Assembly (NCBI GenBank): GCA_021827465.1
Contig: JAKAVX010000129.1
Coordinates: 1 to 7,036 of the forward strand
DNA from: Deltaproteobacteria bacterium
GTDB taxonomy: Bacteria; Desulfobacterota_B; Binatia; Binatales; Binataceae
Direction: 5' to 3'
Length of the DNA stretch: 7,036 nt
Part shown: piece after piece, positions 1 to 5,666 of the stretch
Layout of the letters: every line of letters begins with the position of its first letter
Numbering within the stretch: position 1 is the stretch's first letter
Notes under the pieces: generated by a model
The model's input: only the letters and a program-made list of their open reading frames with translations
Database searches by the model: none
What the model was told of the DNA's origin: nothing
Program-made: the position numbers and the translations under genes

Positions 1-257
1 AGCTGTCGGCCGAGGACAAGCTGGTGGTTGCGCGGGCGCGGCGCGTCGAGCGCTTCCTGTCGCAGGCGATGCATGTCGCGGAGCCGTTCACCAATTTGCC
101 CGGCGCGTACGTTCCGCGGGAGCAAACGGTGCGCGGGTTCAAGGAAATCCTCGACGGCAAGTGCGACGACCTGCCCGAGCAGGCCTTCTACCTCGTCGGC
201 ACGATCGACGACGCGCGCGCCAAGGCCGAACGTCTTGCGCGCGGCGAGGCGCGCTAA
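1..257 (+). CDS. atpD: ATP synthase F1 subunit beta, C-terminal part (5' truncated by window edge)
   Basis: The frame is open from base 3 to a TAA at 255-257 and gives the last 84 residues of the F1 beta subunit. This is the catalytic nucleotide-binding subunit of the F1Fo-ATPase on the inner face of the cytoplasmic membrane. Family signatures are clear: [21 protein letters not shown], then [13 protein letters not shown], then the near-invariant [15 protein letters not shown] close to the end. This is the helical C-terminal domain; the P-loop part lies outside the window. The short tail ([12 protein letters not shown]) is normal for the family. atpC follows after 46 nt in the same direction, the usual atpD-atpC order at the end of an atp operon. 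Identity is very secure. Confidence 0.97.
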   Translation, partial: LSAEDKLVVARARRVERFLSQAMHVAEPFTNLPGAYVPREQTVRGFKEILDGKCDDLPEQAFYLVGTIDDARAKAERLARGEAR

Positions 258-303
258 GCAGGCGCACGCCTTAGGTCTTTGAGGACCCCGGGACAATCGC
301 GCG

Positions 304-723
304 ATGGCTGACACATTTGCTTTGAAGGTCGTAACTCCGACCGGCATCGTCTTCGAAGGCGAAGCCGAGCAGGTCACGGCGGTCGGCAGGCTTGGCGAGT
401 TCGGCATCCTGGCCGAGCACATCAACTTCATCACGTCGCTGGTGCCGGGGCTTCTGGAAATAAGAATGGCTGGGGGCGCGCGGACCTACGTCATCTCGGG
501 CGGCTTTGCCGAGGTCAAGGAAGGCGCGGTGACGATCCTCGCCGACAGCGCAGAGGAGCCGTCGGCGGTCGACCTATTGACGCTCGAGGCGGAGATGACG
601 GAGGCCGAACGCCGCATCTCGGAGACGAGTTTCTACTCCGACGACTACGAAAGCGCCGAGCACGACATGCTGCTCGCGCTCGCGCACAAGCAGGCCTCCG
701 AGCTTAAATCCACCTCGCACTGA
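304..723 (+). CDS. atpC: ATP synthase F1 subunit epsilon
   Basis: The 139-residue product matches the usual epsilon length. It is part of the F1 central stalk, couples rotation to catalysis and can inhibit ATP hydrolysis through its C-terminal helices. The N-terminal beta-sandwich (about residues 1-85) shows the family pattern: LKVVTPTGIVFEGEAEQV, then LGEFGILAEHINFIT with the G-x-x-G-I-L-x-x-H core, then YVISGGFAEV and VTILADSAE. The remainder (about 88-139) is the predicted two-helix domain; its acidic, tyrosine-containing middle (SFYSDDYESAEHD) differs from better-known enterobacterial tails. The ATG at 304 is preceded by a weak GGGA about 10 nt upstream. The gene lies 46 nt after atpD, is probably last in the operon, and converges with aroA. 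Confidence 0.96.
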   Translation: MADTFALKVVTPTGIVFEGEAEQVTAVGRLGEFGILAEHINFITSLVPGLLEIRMAGGARTYVISGGFAEVKEGAVTILADSAEEPSAVDLLTLEAEMTEAERRISETSFYSDDYESAEHDMLLALAHKQASELKSTSH

Positions 724-726
724 TCT

Positions 727-743
727 CCGCGACGGCGGTTTTT
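727..743 (+). terminator. Weak hairpin plus T-run after atpC
   Basis: CCGC (727-730) and GCGG (735-738) can pair around a GACG tetraloop and are followed directly by five Ts (739-743). This has the layout of a small factor-independent terminator for the atp transcript and begins 4 nt after the atpC stop. The stem is only 4 bp, so termination may be inefficient or Rho-assisted. There is no T-run on the other strand, so it would not serve aroA. Confidence 0.45.
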
Positions 744-744
744 C

Positions 745-2115
745 TCAGGACGCGGACAGGGTCGAAAGCTTTTCAAAGAAGCCCGGGAACGTCTTTGCGA
801 CGCATCCCGGGTTCTTGATTCTCACCCCGGCGACCCGAAGTCCCGTCACCGCAAAAGCCATCGCTATCCGATGGTCGTCGTAGGTCTCGATCGCCGCGGG
901 AACGAGCTTCGACGGCCGTATCCCGAGGCCGTCGTCGAAATCAGTAACTTCCGCGCCGAGACGCCGGAGTTCCGTGGCGATCGCGTTGAGACGGTCGCTC
1001 TCGTGATGGCGGATGAACGCGACCTTGCGAATCCGCGTCGGCGAGGACGCGAACGGTGCAATCGCGGCGAGCGTCGCGACCATGTCCGGCATCGCGTTCA
1101 TCGCAACGTCCACTCCCGCAAGCTTTCCCGCGCCCGTAACGCTGACGCCCGCATCGCTCCATTCCACACGCGCGCCCATCCGCTCGAGCACGCCGAGAAA
1201 GCCGACGTCGCCCTGAAGCGAGTTTCTCCCAAGGCCGGGAAGAAAAACCGTCCCGCCGGCGAGCGCGGCCCCCGCTGCGAAGTAGCTTGCGCTCGAAGCG
1301 TCGGGCTCGACCCGAAAGCGCTGCGCGCGATAACGCTGCCCGCCGGGAATCACGATCATGCTGCCCTCGACGCTGCTCTTTGCGCCCCACGCTTCCATCA
1401 TCCGAAGCGTCATGTCGATATACGGGCGCGCGGCCTCGCCGATTACCGTAAGCCGCAATCCGTCGGGCCATAGCGCCGCCGGCATCAGCATCGCGGACAC
1501 GAATTGCGACGACTCGCTTGCGTCCACCGAGGTCGCGCCGCCGCGAAACGCGGCACCGCCCGCCTCGACGACGACCGGCGGACGGTCGTTGCCGCGCTCG
1601 CTGTGGACTGACACGCCGAGCCGTTTCATCGCGTCGAGCAGCGGTCCTATCGGCCGCTCCCGCATCCGCGCGTTCCCGTCGATTCGAAACCGTCCCGCGC
1701 CGAGCGTGAGAAACGGCACCAGGAAGCGCATCGCGGTTCCCGCGCCGCCGATATAAAGCTCCGCGCCGTGCGCGGGGATTTTCCCGCCGCGTCCCTCGAC
1801 GCCGATCGTGCTCCGCGCCTCGTCAACCGAAAGCGCCAAGCCAAGACGCACCAGCGCCTCGCTCATGAAGCGGGTATCGTCGCTGAAGAGCACGTTTTCG
1901 ATAGCCGAGCGCCCGCCGGCCATCGCGGCGAGCAGAAGCGCGCGGTTCGTGATGCTCTTGGAGCCGGGAATCTCGACCGTCGCGTGAAACGGTTCGGAAA
2001 GCGCGGTTATCTCGATTTCATCCACGGAAAATCGATCTGGCGCCGCCGCGTCCGAGATGCGGCGGCGCCGTTGCGTAAGTGATGCGAGATTATGCGCGGG
2101 CGAGGGCGCGCTCAA
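745..2115 (-). CDS. aroA: 3-phosphoshikimate 1-carboxyvinyltransferase (EPSP synthase)
   Basis: The enzyme joins shikimate-3-phosphate and phosphoenolpyruvate to make EPSP, the sixth step of the shikimate pathway to chorismate, in the cytoplasm. Active-site motifs are intact over 456 residues: PGSKSITNR (50-58, Lys53), GGAGTAMRF (123-131), GNARMRERP (147-155), SSQF (202-205), MPD with the catalytic Asp344, HHESDR (370-375, Glu372), YDDHR (412-416) and AKTFPGFF (440-447, Lys441). At the glyphosate-contact loop this protein has Phe131 where E. coli AroA has Pro101, in the sequence GAGTAMRFL. The TTG start has an AGGG a few bases upstream and lies 18 nt after the stop of the preceding gene, which suggests co-transcription. 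It gives about 30 residues more than E. coli AroA at the N-terminus. A GTG at residue 31 would give a standard length but has no visible ribosome site. The domain call is firm; the start is less so. Confidence 0.96.
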   Translation of the reverse strand: MSAPSPAHNLASLTQRRRRISDAAAPDRFSVDEIEITALSEPFHATVEIPGSKSITNRALLLAAMAGGRSAIENVLFSDDTRFMSEALVRLGLALSVDEARSTIGVEGRGGKIPAHGAELYIGGAGTAMRFLVPFLTLGAGRFRIDGNARMRERPIGPLLDAMKRLGVSVHSERGNDRPPVVVEAGGAAFRGGATSVDASESSQFVSAMLMPAALWPDGLRLTVIGEAARPYIDMTLRMMEAWGAKSSVEGSMIVIPGGQRYRAQRFRVEPDASSASYFAAGAALAGGTVFLPGLGRNSLQGDVGFLGVLERMGARVEWSDAGVSVTGAGKLAGVDVAMNAMPDMVATLAAIAPFASSPTRIRKVAFIRHHESDRLNAIATELRRLGAEVTDFDDGLGIRPSKLVPAAIETYDDHRIAMAFAVTGLRVAGVRIKNPGCVAKTFPGFFEKLSTLSAS

Positions 2116-2133
2116 GCCACCCTGCTCACAGGC

Positions 2134-3003
2134 TCAGAGCAGTGCGCCGGCGAAGCGCTCCAATTCGATATTGAACTTGGTGATGACCCTGTCCGATCCG
2201 CGCGTCAGCCCGAAACCCACGCCGAAATTCGTGCGAATCCCGCGCGGAAGCTCCATGTCCACGACCGGAAAGATATAATGCTGCTGCTCGCTCAGCGGGT
2301 CGGTGCCGTCGACGAGTCCGGCGCCGCCATAAAACTCGACTCCGGGCGAGAAGAGCGGCCACAGGCGATACGAAATTTTGTTCGCGTAGCCGAACTCGAA
2401 GCCCTGGTTGCGGCCCGGTCCGACCAGCGCCTTCTCGAATTTCGGATTCAGGATCAGCGAAAGCCGGCCGATATCCTTCTCGATAATCGGCCTCAGCTCG
2501 AGTTCGAGCTGCTCGTCGTCAATCTCCGGCACTCGCCACCATTCCAGCTCCGCGTACCATCCGACGTCGAGCGGCATCTCGCCCTGCTCGAACAGCTGCC
2601 CGCGAAGCCGGTATTTCGAGCCCGCGTATTCGAGCGTCGAGCCGTTGGGGCGGACCAGGTTCAAGTAGGCCGCGGCCTCGACCTTGTCGGTAAGTCCGTA
2701 GGTCAATTCGAATGCGGTCCTGAACATCCTGTCGCTCGGGAACGTGCCCGCCGAAGTTCCGGTTTCGCCCTCATGATGGCCGTTGGGGACGAAGCTGCTC
2801 AGCGATTCGAGCTCGAGCACGCCCGGCCCTTCGGTCTGGTACGGGTAAACCTCGAATTCAAACGGATCCACCTGCGCGGCGGCGGGTCGCGCCTTGAGAG
2901 ACACCACGAGCGTCGCGAGCAGGACCAGCGCTACCTTGAGGCCGACGGCTCGGCGGTGGACGCGGCCGCCGCGGCTGGCTTGGCCAGCGCGCCGTCGACC
3001 CAC
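2134..3003 (-). CDS. Predicted outer-membrane beta-barrel protein, unknown function
   Basis: I do not recognise a specific family. From a GTG at 3001-3003 the product is 289 residues: a basic N-region rich in Arg, a hydrophobic core (VALVLLATLVVSL, about 24-36) and a signal-peptidase-like site (RPAAAQ, about 39-44). The mature part of about 246 residues has alternating polar/apolar stretches with aromatic girdles, such as ELTYGLTDKVEAAAYLNL, WYAELEWW, FEFGYANKISYRLW and FNIELERF near the end. This is typical of small outer-membrane barrels of the transporter or MetA-pathway type. The GTG is the only usable start before the signal peptide and lies inside the upstream heme gene (73-nt overlap); AGG sits about 10 nt before it. 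The open frame extends further upstream, but that part reads as the shadow of the heme gene. Barrel topology and location are inferred from composition only. Confidence 0.7.
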   Translation of the reverse strand: MGRRRAGQASRGGRVHRRAVGLKVALVLLATLVVSLKARPAAAQVDPFEFEVYPYQTEGPGVLELESLSSFVPNGHHEGETGTSAGTFPSDRMFRTAFELTYGLTDKVEAAAYLNLVRPNGSTLEYAGSKYRLRGQLFEQGEMPLDVGWYAELEWWRVPEIDDEQLELELRPIIEKDIGRLSLILNPKFEKALVGPGRNQGFEFGYANKISYRLWPLFSPGVEFYGGAGLVDGTDPLSEQQHYIFPVVDMELPRGIRTNFGVGFGLTRGSDRVITKFNIELERFAGALL

Positions 3004-3413
3004 TCGACGATAACCTGCCGGTCCGCGGCGCTCAGATGCGAATTCGGATGCATCGGGCGGTAGTACAACGGCGGCATGTCGTCTTCGCTGACCTCCTTCT
3101 TGATGTGCTTGAGCTTGCTGGCCAGCGTCTGCGGGTCGCTCGCGTAGAGGTTCCAGGTCGAGAAGTCCACGTGATGCCGCCCGTCGGAGACGTCGTGATA
3201 GACGAGCCACGAGACCGGCGCGATCTCGGAATACCACGGCCACTTGGTCAGGTTCGAATGGCAGTTGTAGCAGGCGCGATGAAGTGTCGCCTCCACTTGA
3301 GGCGGCGCGTTCACGTCGCCGGTCACGGGAGGATTCGTATGTTTGAAACGAATGAGTTGAGCAACAACAAACAGGCCTAAGGCAATCAGAATCAGGGATT
3401 TGATTCGCTTCAT
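2931..3413 (-). CDS. Membrane-anchored heme-binding (Haem_bd-type, CxxCH) protein
   Basis: The 160-residue product has an uncleaved-type N-terminal membrane helix (about residues 5-21, SLILIALGLFVVAQLI) followed by one periplasmic c-type heme domain. The heme motif is CYNCH (48-52), flanked by HSNLTKWPWYSEIAPVSWLV. The pattern CYNCHSN...WPWY..IAPVSW...HV..GR, then DMPP (112-115), HP (122-123) and LS..DRQ...EWV matches the Haem_bd family (Pfam PF14376 from memory). Met113 is a possible second axial ligand. The C-terminus is an Ala/Ser-rich tail. ATG at 3411-3413 lies 8 nt after the stop of the cupredoxin gene, and the last 73 nt overlap the next gene. The likely role is electron transfer or heme sensing in the envelope; the partner is unknown. 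Heme attachment would need a cytochrome c maturation system, which is not in the window. Confidence 0.88.
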   Translation of the reverse strand: MKRIKSLILIALGLFVVAQLIRFKHTNPPVTGDVNAPPQVEATLHRACYNCHSNLTKWPWYSEIAPVSWLVYHDVSDGRHHVDFSTWNLYASDPQTLASKLKHIKKEVSEDDMPPLYYRPMHPNSHLSAADRQVIVEWVDGALAKPAAAAASTAEPSASR

Positions 3414-3421
3414 ACCCTGAT

Positions 3422-3769
3422 TTAACGCGCAACAAGGGTGCCCCCGCCAGCTTTATGATTAAAATCGTCAAAAAATCGATAGGAACCGGGACTCAGGCTG
3501 GGCAGGTAGACGGTGATCGTCTGACCCGGTGCGACGACGCGTTCGCGGTTCAGTTCGAAGCTTTCGAACTCGATCGCGGAGCGGCTCGCGTTGGATACCG
3601 TGAGCTGGAAGCTTCGTCCGGCGGCGACGCTCAGCCGTTCGGGCTCGAAGTGCCCGCCCTTGAAGACGATCTTCGGAGGGTTGTCGTCCGCGTGAGCCGG
3701 GACGGCAATCCCGGCAGTGCTCGCCGCGAGCAGAAGTGCCGTGGCGGTCAGAGCGATGTGCAATCTCAT
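3422..3769 (-). CDS. Secreted cupredoxin-like protein (EfeO/P19-associated type)
   Basis: From the ATG at 3767-3769 the product is 115 residues with a clear signal peptide (MRLHIAL...VPAHA, cut near residue 27) and one small beta-sandwich domain. The line VFKGGHFEPERLSVAAGR, then LTVSN, FESFELNRERVVAPG, YLPSLSPGSYRFFDDF and GTLVAR follows the Cupredoxin_1 pattern found at the N-terminus of EfeO and in small proteins beside FTR1/P19 iron uptake genes. Candidate metal ligands are His40, Glu68, Glu72 and His105; the classical blue-copper Cys-His-Met set is absent. The frame could also open at TTG 3803-3805, but that codon lies inside the Fur box, so I prefer the ATG. No good ribosome site precedes it. 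First gene of a tight minus-strand cluster, probably iron-repressed through the operator just upstream. Binding of copper or iron is inferred from the family. Confidence 0.85.
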   Translation of the reverse strand: MRLHIALTATALLLAASTAGIAVPAHADDNPPKIVFKGGHFEPERLSVAAGRSFQLTVSNASRSAIEFESFELNRERVVAPGQTITVYLPSLSPGSYRFFDDFNHKAGGGTLVAR

Positions 3770-3786
3770 GAGTCGGGCCAAGATGA

Positions 3787-3807
3787 AATTGAGAATGATT
3801 CTCAATT
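3787..3807. promoter_or_regulatory. Fur box (iron-responsive operator)
   Basis: A perfect 21-bp palindrome: half-sites AATTGAGAAT and ATTCTCAATT around a central G. Its core TGAGAAT-G-ATTCTCA matches the 7-1-7 Fur consensus TGATAAT-N-ATTATCA at 6 of 7 positions in each half. The AT-rich site stands out from GC-rich surroundings. It ends 17 bp before the cupredoxin ATG and overlaps the expected -10 region and start of transcription, the normal place for Fur repression when iron is sufficient. The only adjacent gene in a position to be controlled is the minus-strand cupredoxin cluster. Confidence 0.85.
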
Positions 3808-3831
3808 ACCTCCGCCGACCCGCGATGTCAA
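3803..3831 (-). promoter_or_regulatory. Candidate sigma-70-type promoter of the cupredoxin cluster
   Basis: On the minus strand a perfect TTGACA (-35) lies at 3826-3831. After a 17-nt spacer a poor -10 (TAATTG) lies at 3803-3808, partly inside the Fur box. The predicted transcript start near 3796 would leave a leader of about 27 nt before the ATG at 3769. The -35 is convincing and the -10 is weak. Confidence 0.55.
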
Positions 3832-3862
3832 CCCTGAGGGCGAATCTCTCTCGAATCCAACG

Positions 3863-3898
3863 CACAGAGGCGCGGCCGATTGCGACCGCGCCTCCGTG
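3863..3898 (-). terminator. Strong GC hairpin downstream of the nitroreductase-like gene
   Basis: CACAGAGGCGCGG (3863-3875) pairs with CCGCGCCTCCGTG (3886-3898) at 12 of 13 positions around a 10-nt loop. It lies 33 bp past the stop of the upstream minus-strand gene and before the Fur-controlled promoter, so it probably ends that transcript and insulates the next cluster. There is no T-run on either strand, so it is not a textbook intrinsic terminator. Confidence 0.45.
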
Positions 3899-3931
3899 AG
3901 ATTGCGCTTTCGATGAGCGACGTGCGCTCGC

Positions 3932-5314
3932 TCAGCCCCAGATCTTGCCGCGATTGCGTATCCGGTCGGTGATATAGCCTTCCTTGTAATGCGTGTCGTA
4001 AAAGTCCACGTCCACGTTATGAACCACGCATCCGAAATGCGCCTGCATCGGATTGTACGTGACCGGCCACTGGCCGAAGTTGTTCACGCAGTAATCGATG
4101 TACGCGATGATAGCTTCGCGCACCCACTCCGGCGGGCGATTGCGCGGATGGGTGATTATCTGCTCGGTCTCGTCCTTCTTCCAGGGCGATCCGATCGCGC
4201 GCAGGTAATTGTCGGCGCTTTGCGCGAGCGGGCCGCCGGTTCCGTATTTTTCCTCGTACCAGAAATTGACCAGCTGCTCCGCGCTCTTGAACCGGGGCGA
4301 GGGAACATAGGTCGCTTCCTTGACGCCCTCGATTCCGAAGATTTTCTCCTGGCCCGTTGAAACCGGCGCGCGCGGATTCAGCGCCTCGATCTGGAAGCCC
4401 AGCCCGCGCGCGATTTCAGGCATCGAACCCATCAGGATGTTCGGGCTGAAACCGCAGTAGACCCACGCTCCAAGTCCTATCGCTTCGCACGCGAGGCGCA
4501 TGTTCTGCACCATGCATCCGACCGGATACGACTCGCCCTGCAGGAGTCCCTGCTCCGACGCCGCGATCGTATTGGGCAGCTCGAGCATCCCCTCCTTGAT
4601 CCACTTTTCGGTTCCCGCGGGCCGGCCGCCATTCCACTCGTCGATCATGTACGTGTGCCAGAAGTCGAACATGTTGATCAGCGCGGAATTGAGCCATCCC
4701 GAGTCGCTGATCGGGAGGAACCAGGTCGAGCCGGGCATGTTCATGTTGAACTGATACGGTCCCATCAGCGTGGCGTTCGGGGCGCCGGGCGCGCGGATCC
4801 CGAAATCGATATCGGGGCGCTGATCGAGGATCTGGATCAGCCCCTCGTCGTACCACTTAAGCACCTTTTCGTAGTCGGCCTCCGACTGGATCTCGATTGG
4901 CGCCGAGCGCGATTTGGTCGGCTTGTAGATGTAGGCGCCGGAGTCGTTGATGATCAGCAGATCGGTGGCGAGCGAATTACCCGGCGACGGGCAGGTGCGC
5001 CCCGCGATCCAGGTCAGCTCGTGAAAGCCGCCGTCCATGGAGATGTCCCACGCGACCAGCCCGTTCGGACCGCATCCGGCCCACGCGATCAGCGCCTCTT
5101 CGAGACGGGTGAGCGGTTTCGGCTCCTTTGCGGAAACGAATTTCAGCGGACCCTGGGCCTGCGTCAGCGTGCGGCCGGTCGCCGGATGGCGGACGCTGGT
5201 GCCCGAATCGATTCGGTAGCCGAGACCGACGCGGCGGCTCCTTATCGTCGTAAGAAGCTTGAAAACCGAGGGAGTTTGATCGAATGCCTGTTTGAGTCTG
5301 TCCTTGTCCGTCAT
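3932..5314 (-). CDS. Uncharacterised protein, remotely nitroreductase-like
   Basis: I cannot name this 460-residue protein. It looks soluble: no signal peptide or membrane helix. Two segments recall the FMN-dependent nitroreductase/SagB-type fold: RTCPSPGN (106-113) followed by LLIINDSGAYIYKP, like the R-x-x-PSaGn flavin motif plus a 'G-x-Y-x-Y' strand; and QNMRLACEAIGLGAW (270-284), like the conserved helix 'Q-n-l-l-x-A-x-x-x-GLG'. LTRLEEALIAWAGCGPNG (68-85) also resembles the region before the flavin motif. The protein is longer than ordinary nitroreductases (about 200 residues), with a 145-200 insert rich in aromatics and a C-terminal extension ending in VHNVDVDFYDTHY (431-443) and RNRGKIWG. 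The ATG at 5312-5314 has a good AGGAG (plus-strand CTCCT, 5325-5329) about 10 nt upstream. It seems monocistronic, with intergenic regions on both sides. An oxidoreductase role is inference; coding status is secure. Confidence 0.85.
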   Translation of the reverse strand: MTDKDRLKQAFDQTPSVFKLLTTIRSRRVGLGYRIDSGTSVRHPATGRTLTQAQGPLKFVSAKEPKPLTRLEEALIAWAGCGPNGLVAWDISMDGGFHELTWIAGRTCPSPGNSLATDLLIINDSGAYIYKPTKSRSAPIEIQSEADYEKVLKWYDEGLIQILDQRPDIDFGIRAPGAPNATLMGPYQFNMNMPGSTWFLPISDSGWLNSALINMFDFWHTYMIDEWNGGRPAGTEKWIKEGMLELPNTIAASEQGLLQGESYPVGCMVQNMRLACEAIGLGAWVYCGFSPNILMGSMPEIARGLGFQIEALNPRAPVSTGQEKIFGIEGVKEATYVPSPRFKSAEQLVNFWYEEKYGTGGPLAQSADNYLRAIGSPWKKDETEQIITHPRNRPPEWVREAIIAYIDYCVNNFGQWPVTYNPMQAHFGCVVHNVDVDFYDTHYKEGYITDRIRNRGKIWG

Positions 5315-5355
5315 CGAAACTCTTCTCCTGAACCTTCCAGCCTGATTTATCTGCT

Positions 5356-5374
5356 AGCGGAATTTCATTCCGCT
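5356..5374. promoter_or_regulatory. Perfect palindrome upstream of the nitroreductase-like gene (operator-like)
   Basis: AGCGGAAT (5356-5363) and ATTCCGCT (5367-5374) are exact inverted repeats with a 3-bp TTC centre, 41 bp upstream of the ATG at 5314. The size, exact symmetry and position suit a dimeric repressor or activator site. It could equally form an 8-bp RNA hairpin in the leader. No regulator is encoded beside it, so this is positional inference. Confidence 0.4.
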
Positions 5375-5504
5375 TTGACTCCCCGATGCATTTTGGCTTG
5401 TAGGCCAATCGGACCTTCCCGGCAAGGAAAGGTCGCGACTTCGCAGCGCGCTCGATTCTTCGCCGGCGCGAAAGCGCGGCGATTTCATGCCGAGCGGGCG
5501 CGCA

Positions 5505-5521
5505 AGCCTTTGCGAAAGGCT
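5505..5521. terminator. Small hairpin downstream of the BMP-family gene
   Basis: AGCCTTT (5505-5511) and AAAGGCT (5515-5521) pair exactly around a GCG loop. It lies about 145 bp past the bmp stop in the direction of transcription. There is no T-run after it, so a role in ending or protecting the bmp transcript is possible only. Confidence 0.3.
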
Positions 5522-5666
5522 GGATCTCGTCAGGGACGCGACGCGAGCGAGAACGGGCGCGAGCGAACGGCGAACCGGACTCACCGTCTCGCATCCCGGC
5601 CTGCAGCTCAGCGCAGGCTTTTCAGGTCGCCGATTCGACGCTCTCGGCGCTGGCGCGCAACCGAGG

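Larger units (their letters stand above)
5315..5666. other. Intergenic region with small inverted repeats; no convincing gene
   Basis: About 350 bp separate the BMP-family gene from the nitroreductase-like gene, both on the minus strand. Short open frames exist on both strands (for example minus 5354-5584), but they show no domain, ribosome site or start logic, and I leave them out. The stretch holds three inverted repeats: AGCGGAAT/ATTCCGCT (5356-5374), AGCCTTT/AAAGGCT (5505-5521) and CCTGC/GCAGG just after the BMP gene (about 5600-5617). It also holds a purine-rich plus-strand patch with repeated GCGAGCGA-type units (about 5539-5570). It should contain the end of the bmp transcript and the promoter of the 5314 gene, but I cannot place the promoter with confidence. 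Confidence 0.6.

Noticed and set aside
871..1473. Plus-strand open frames opposite aroA
   Set aside because: They are antisense shadows produced by GC-rich third positions; aroA on the minus strand carries all catalytic motifs.
3004..3471. Upstream extension of the barrel-gene frame
   Set aside because: This part is the out-of-frame shadow of the CxxCH heme gene, and its translation is low-complexity and Arg-rich. A start here would place the signal peptide in the middle of the protein.
3770..3805. TTG start extending the cupredoxin by 12 residues
   Set aside because: The codon lies within the Fur box and upstream of the probable transcript start. The ATG at 3769 starts a standard signal peptide.
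5354..5584. Minus-strand 76-codon open frame in the intergenic region
   Set aside because: Ser/Arg-rich composition, no ribosome site, no recognisable domain and no coupling to neighbours.
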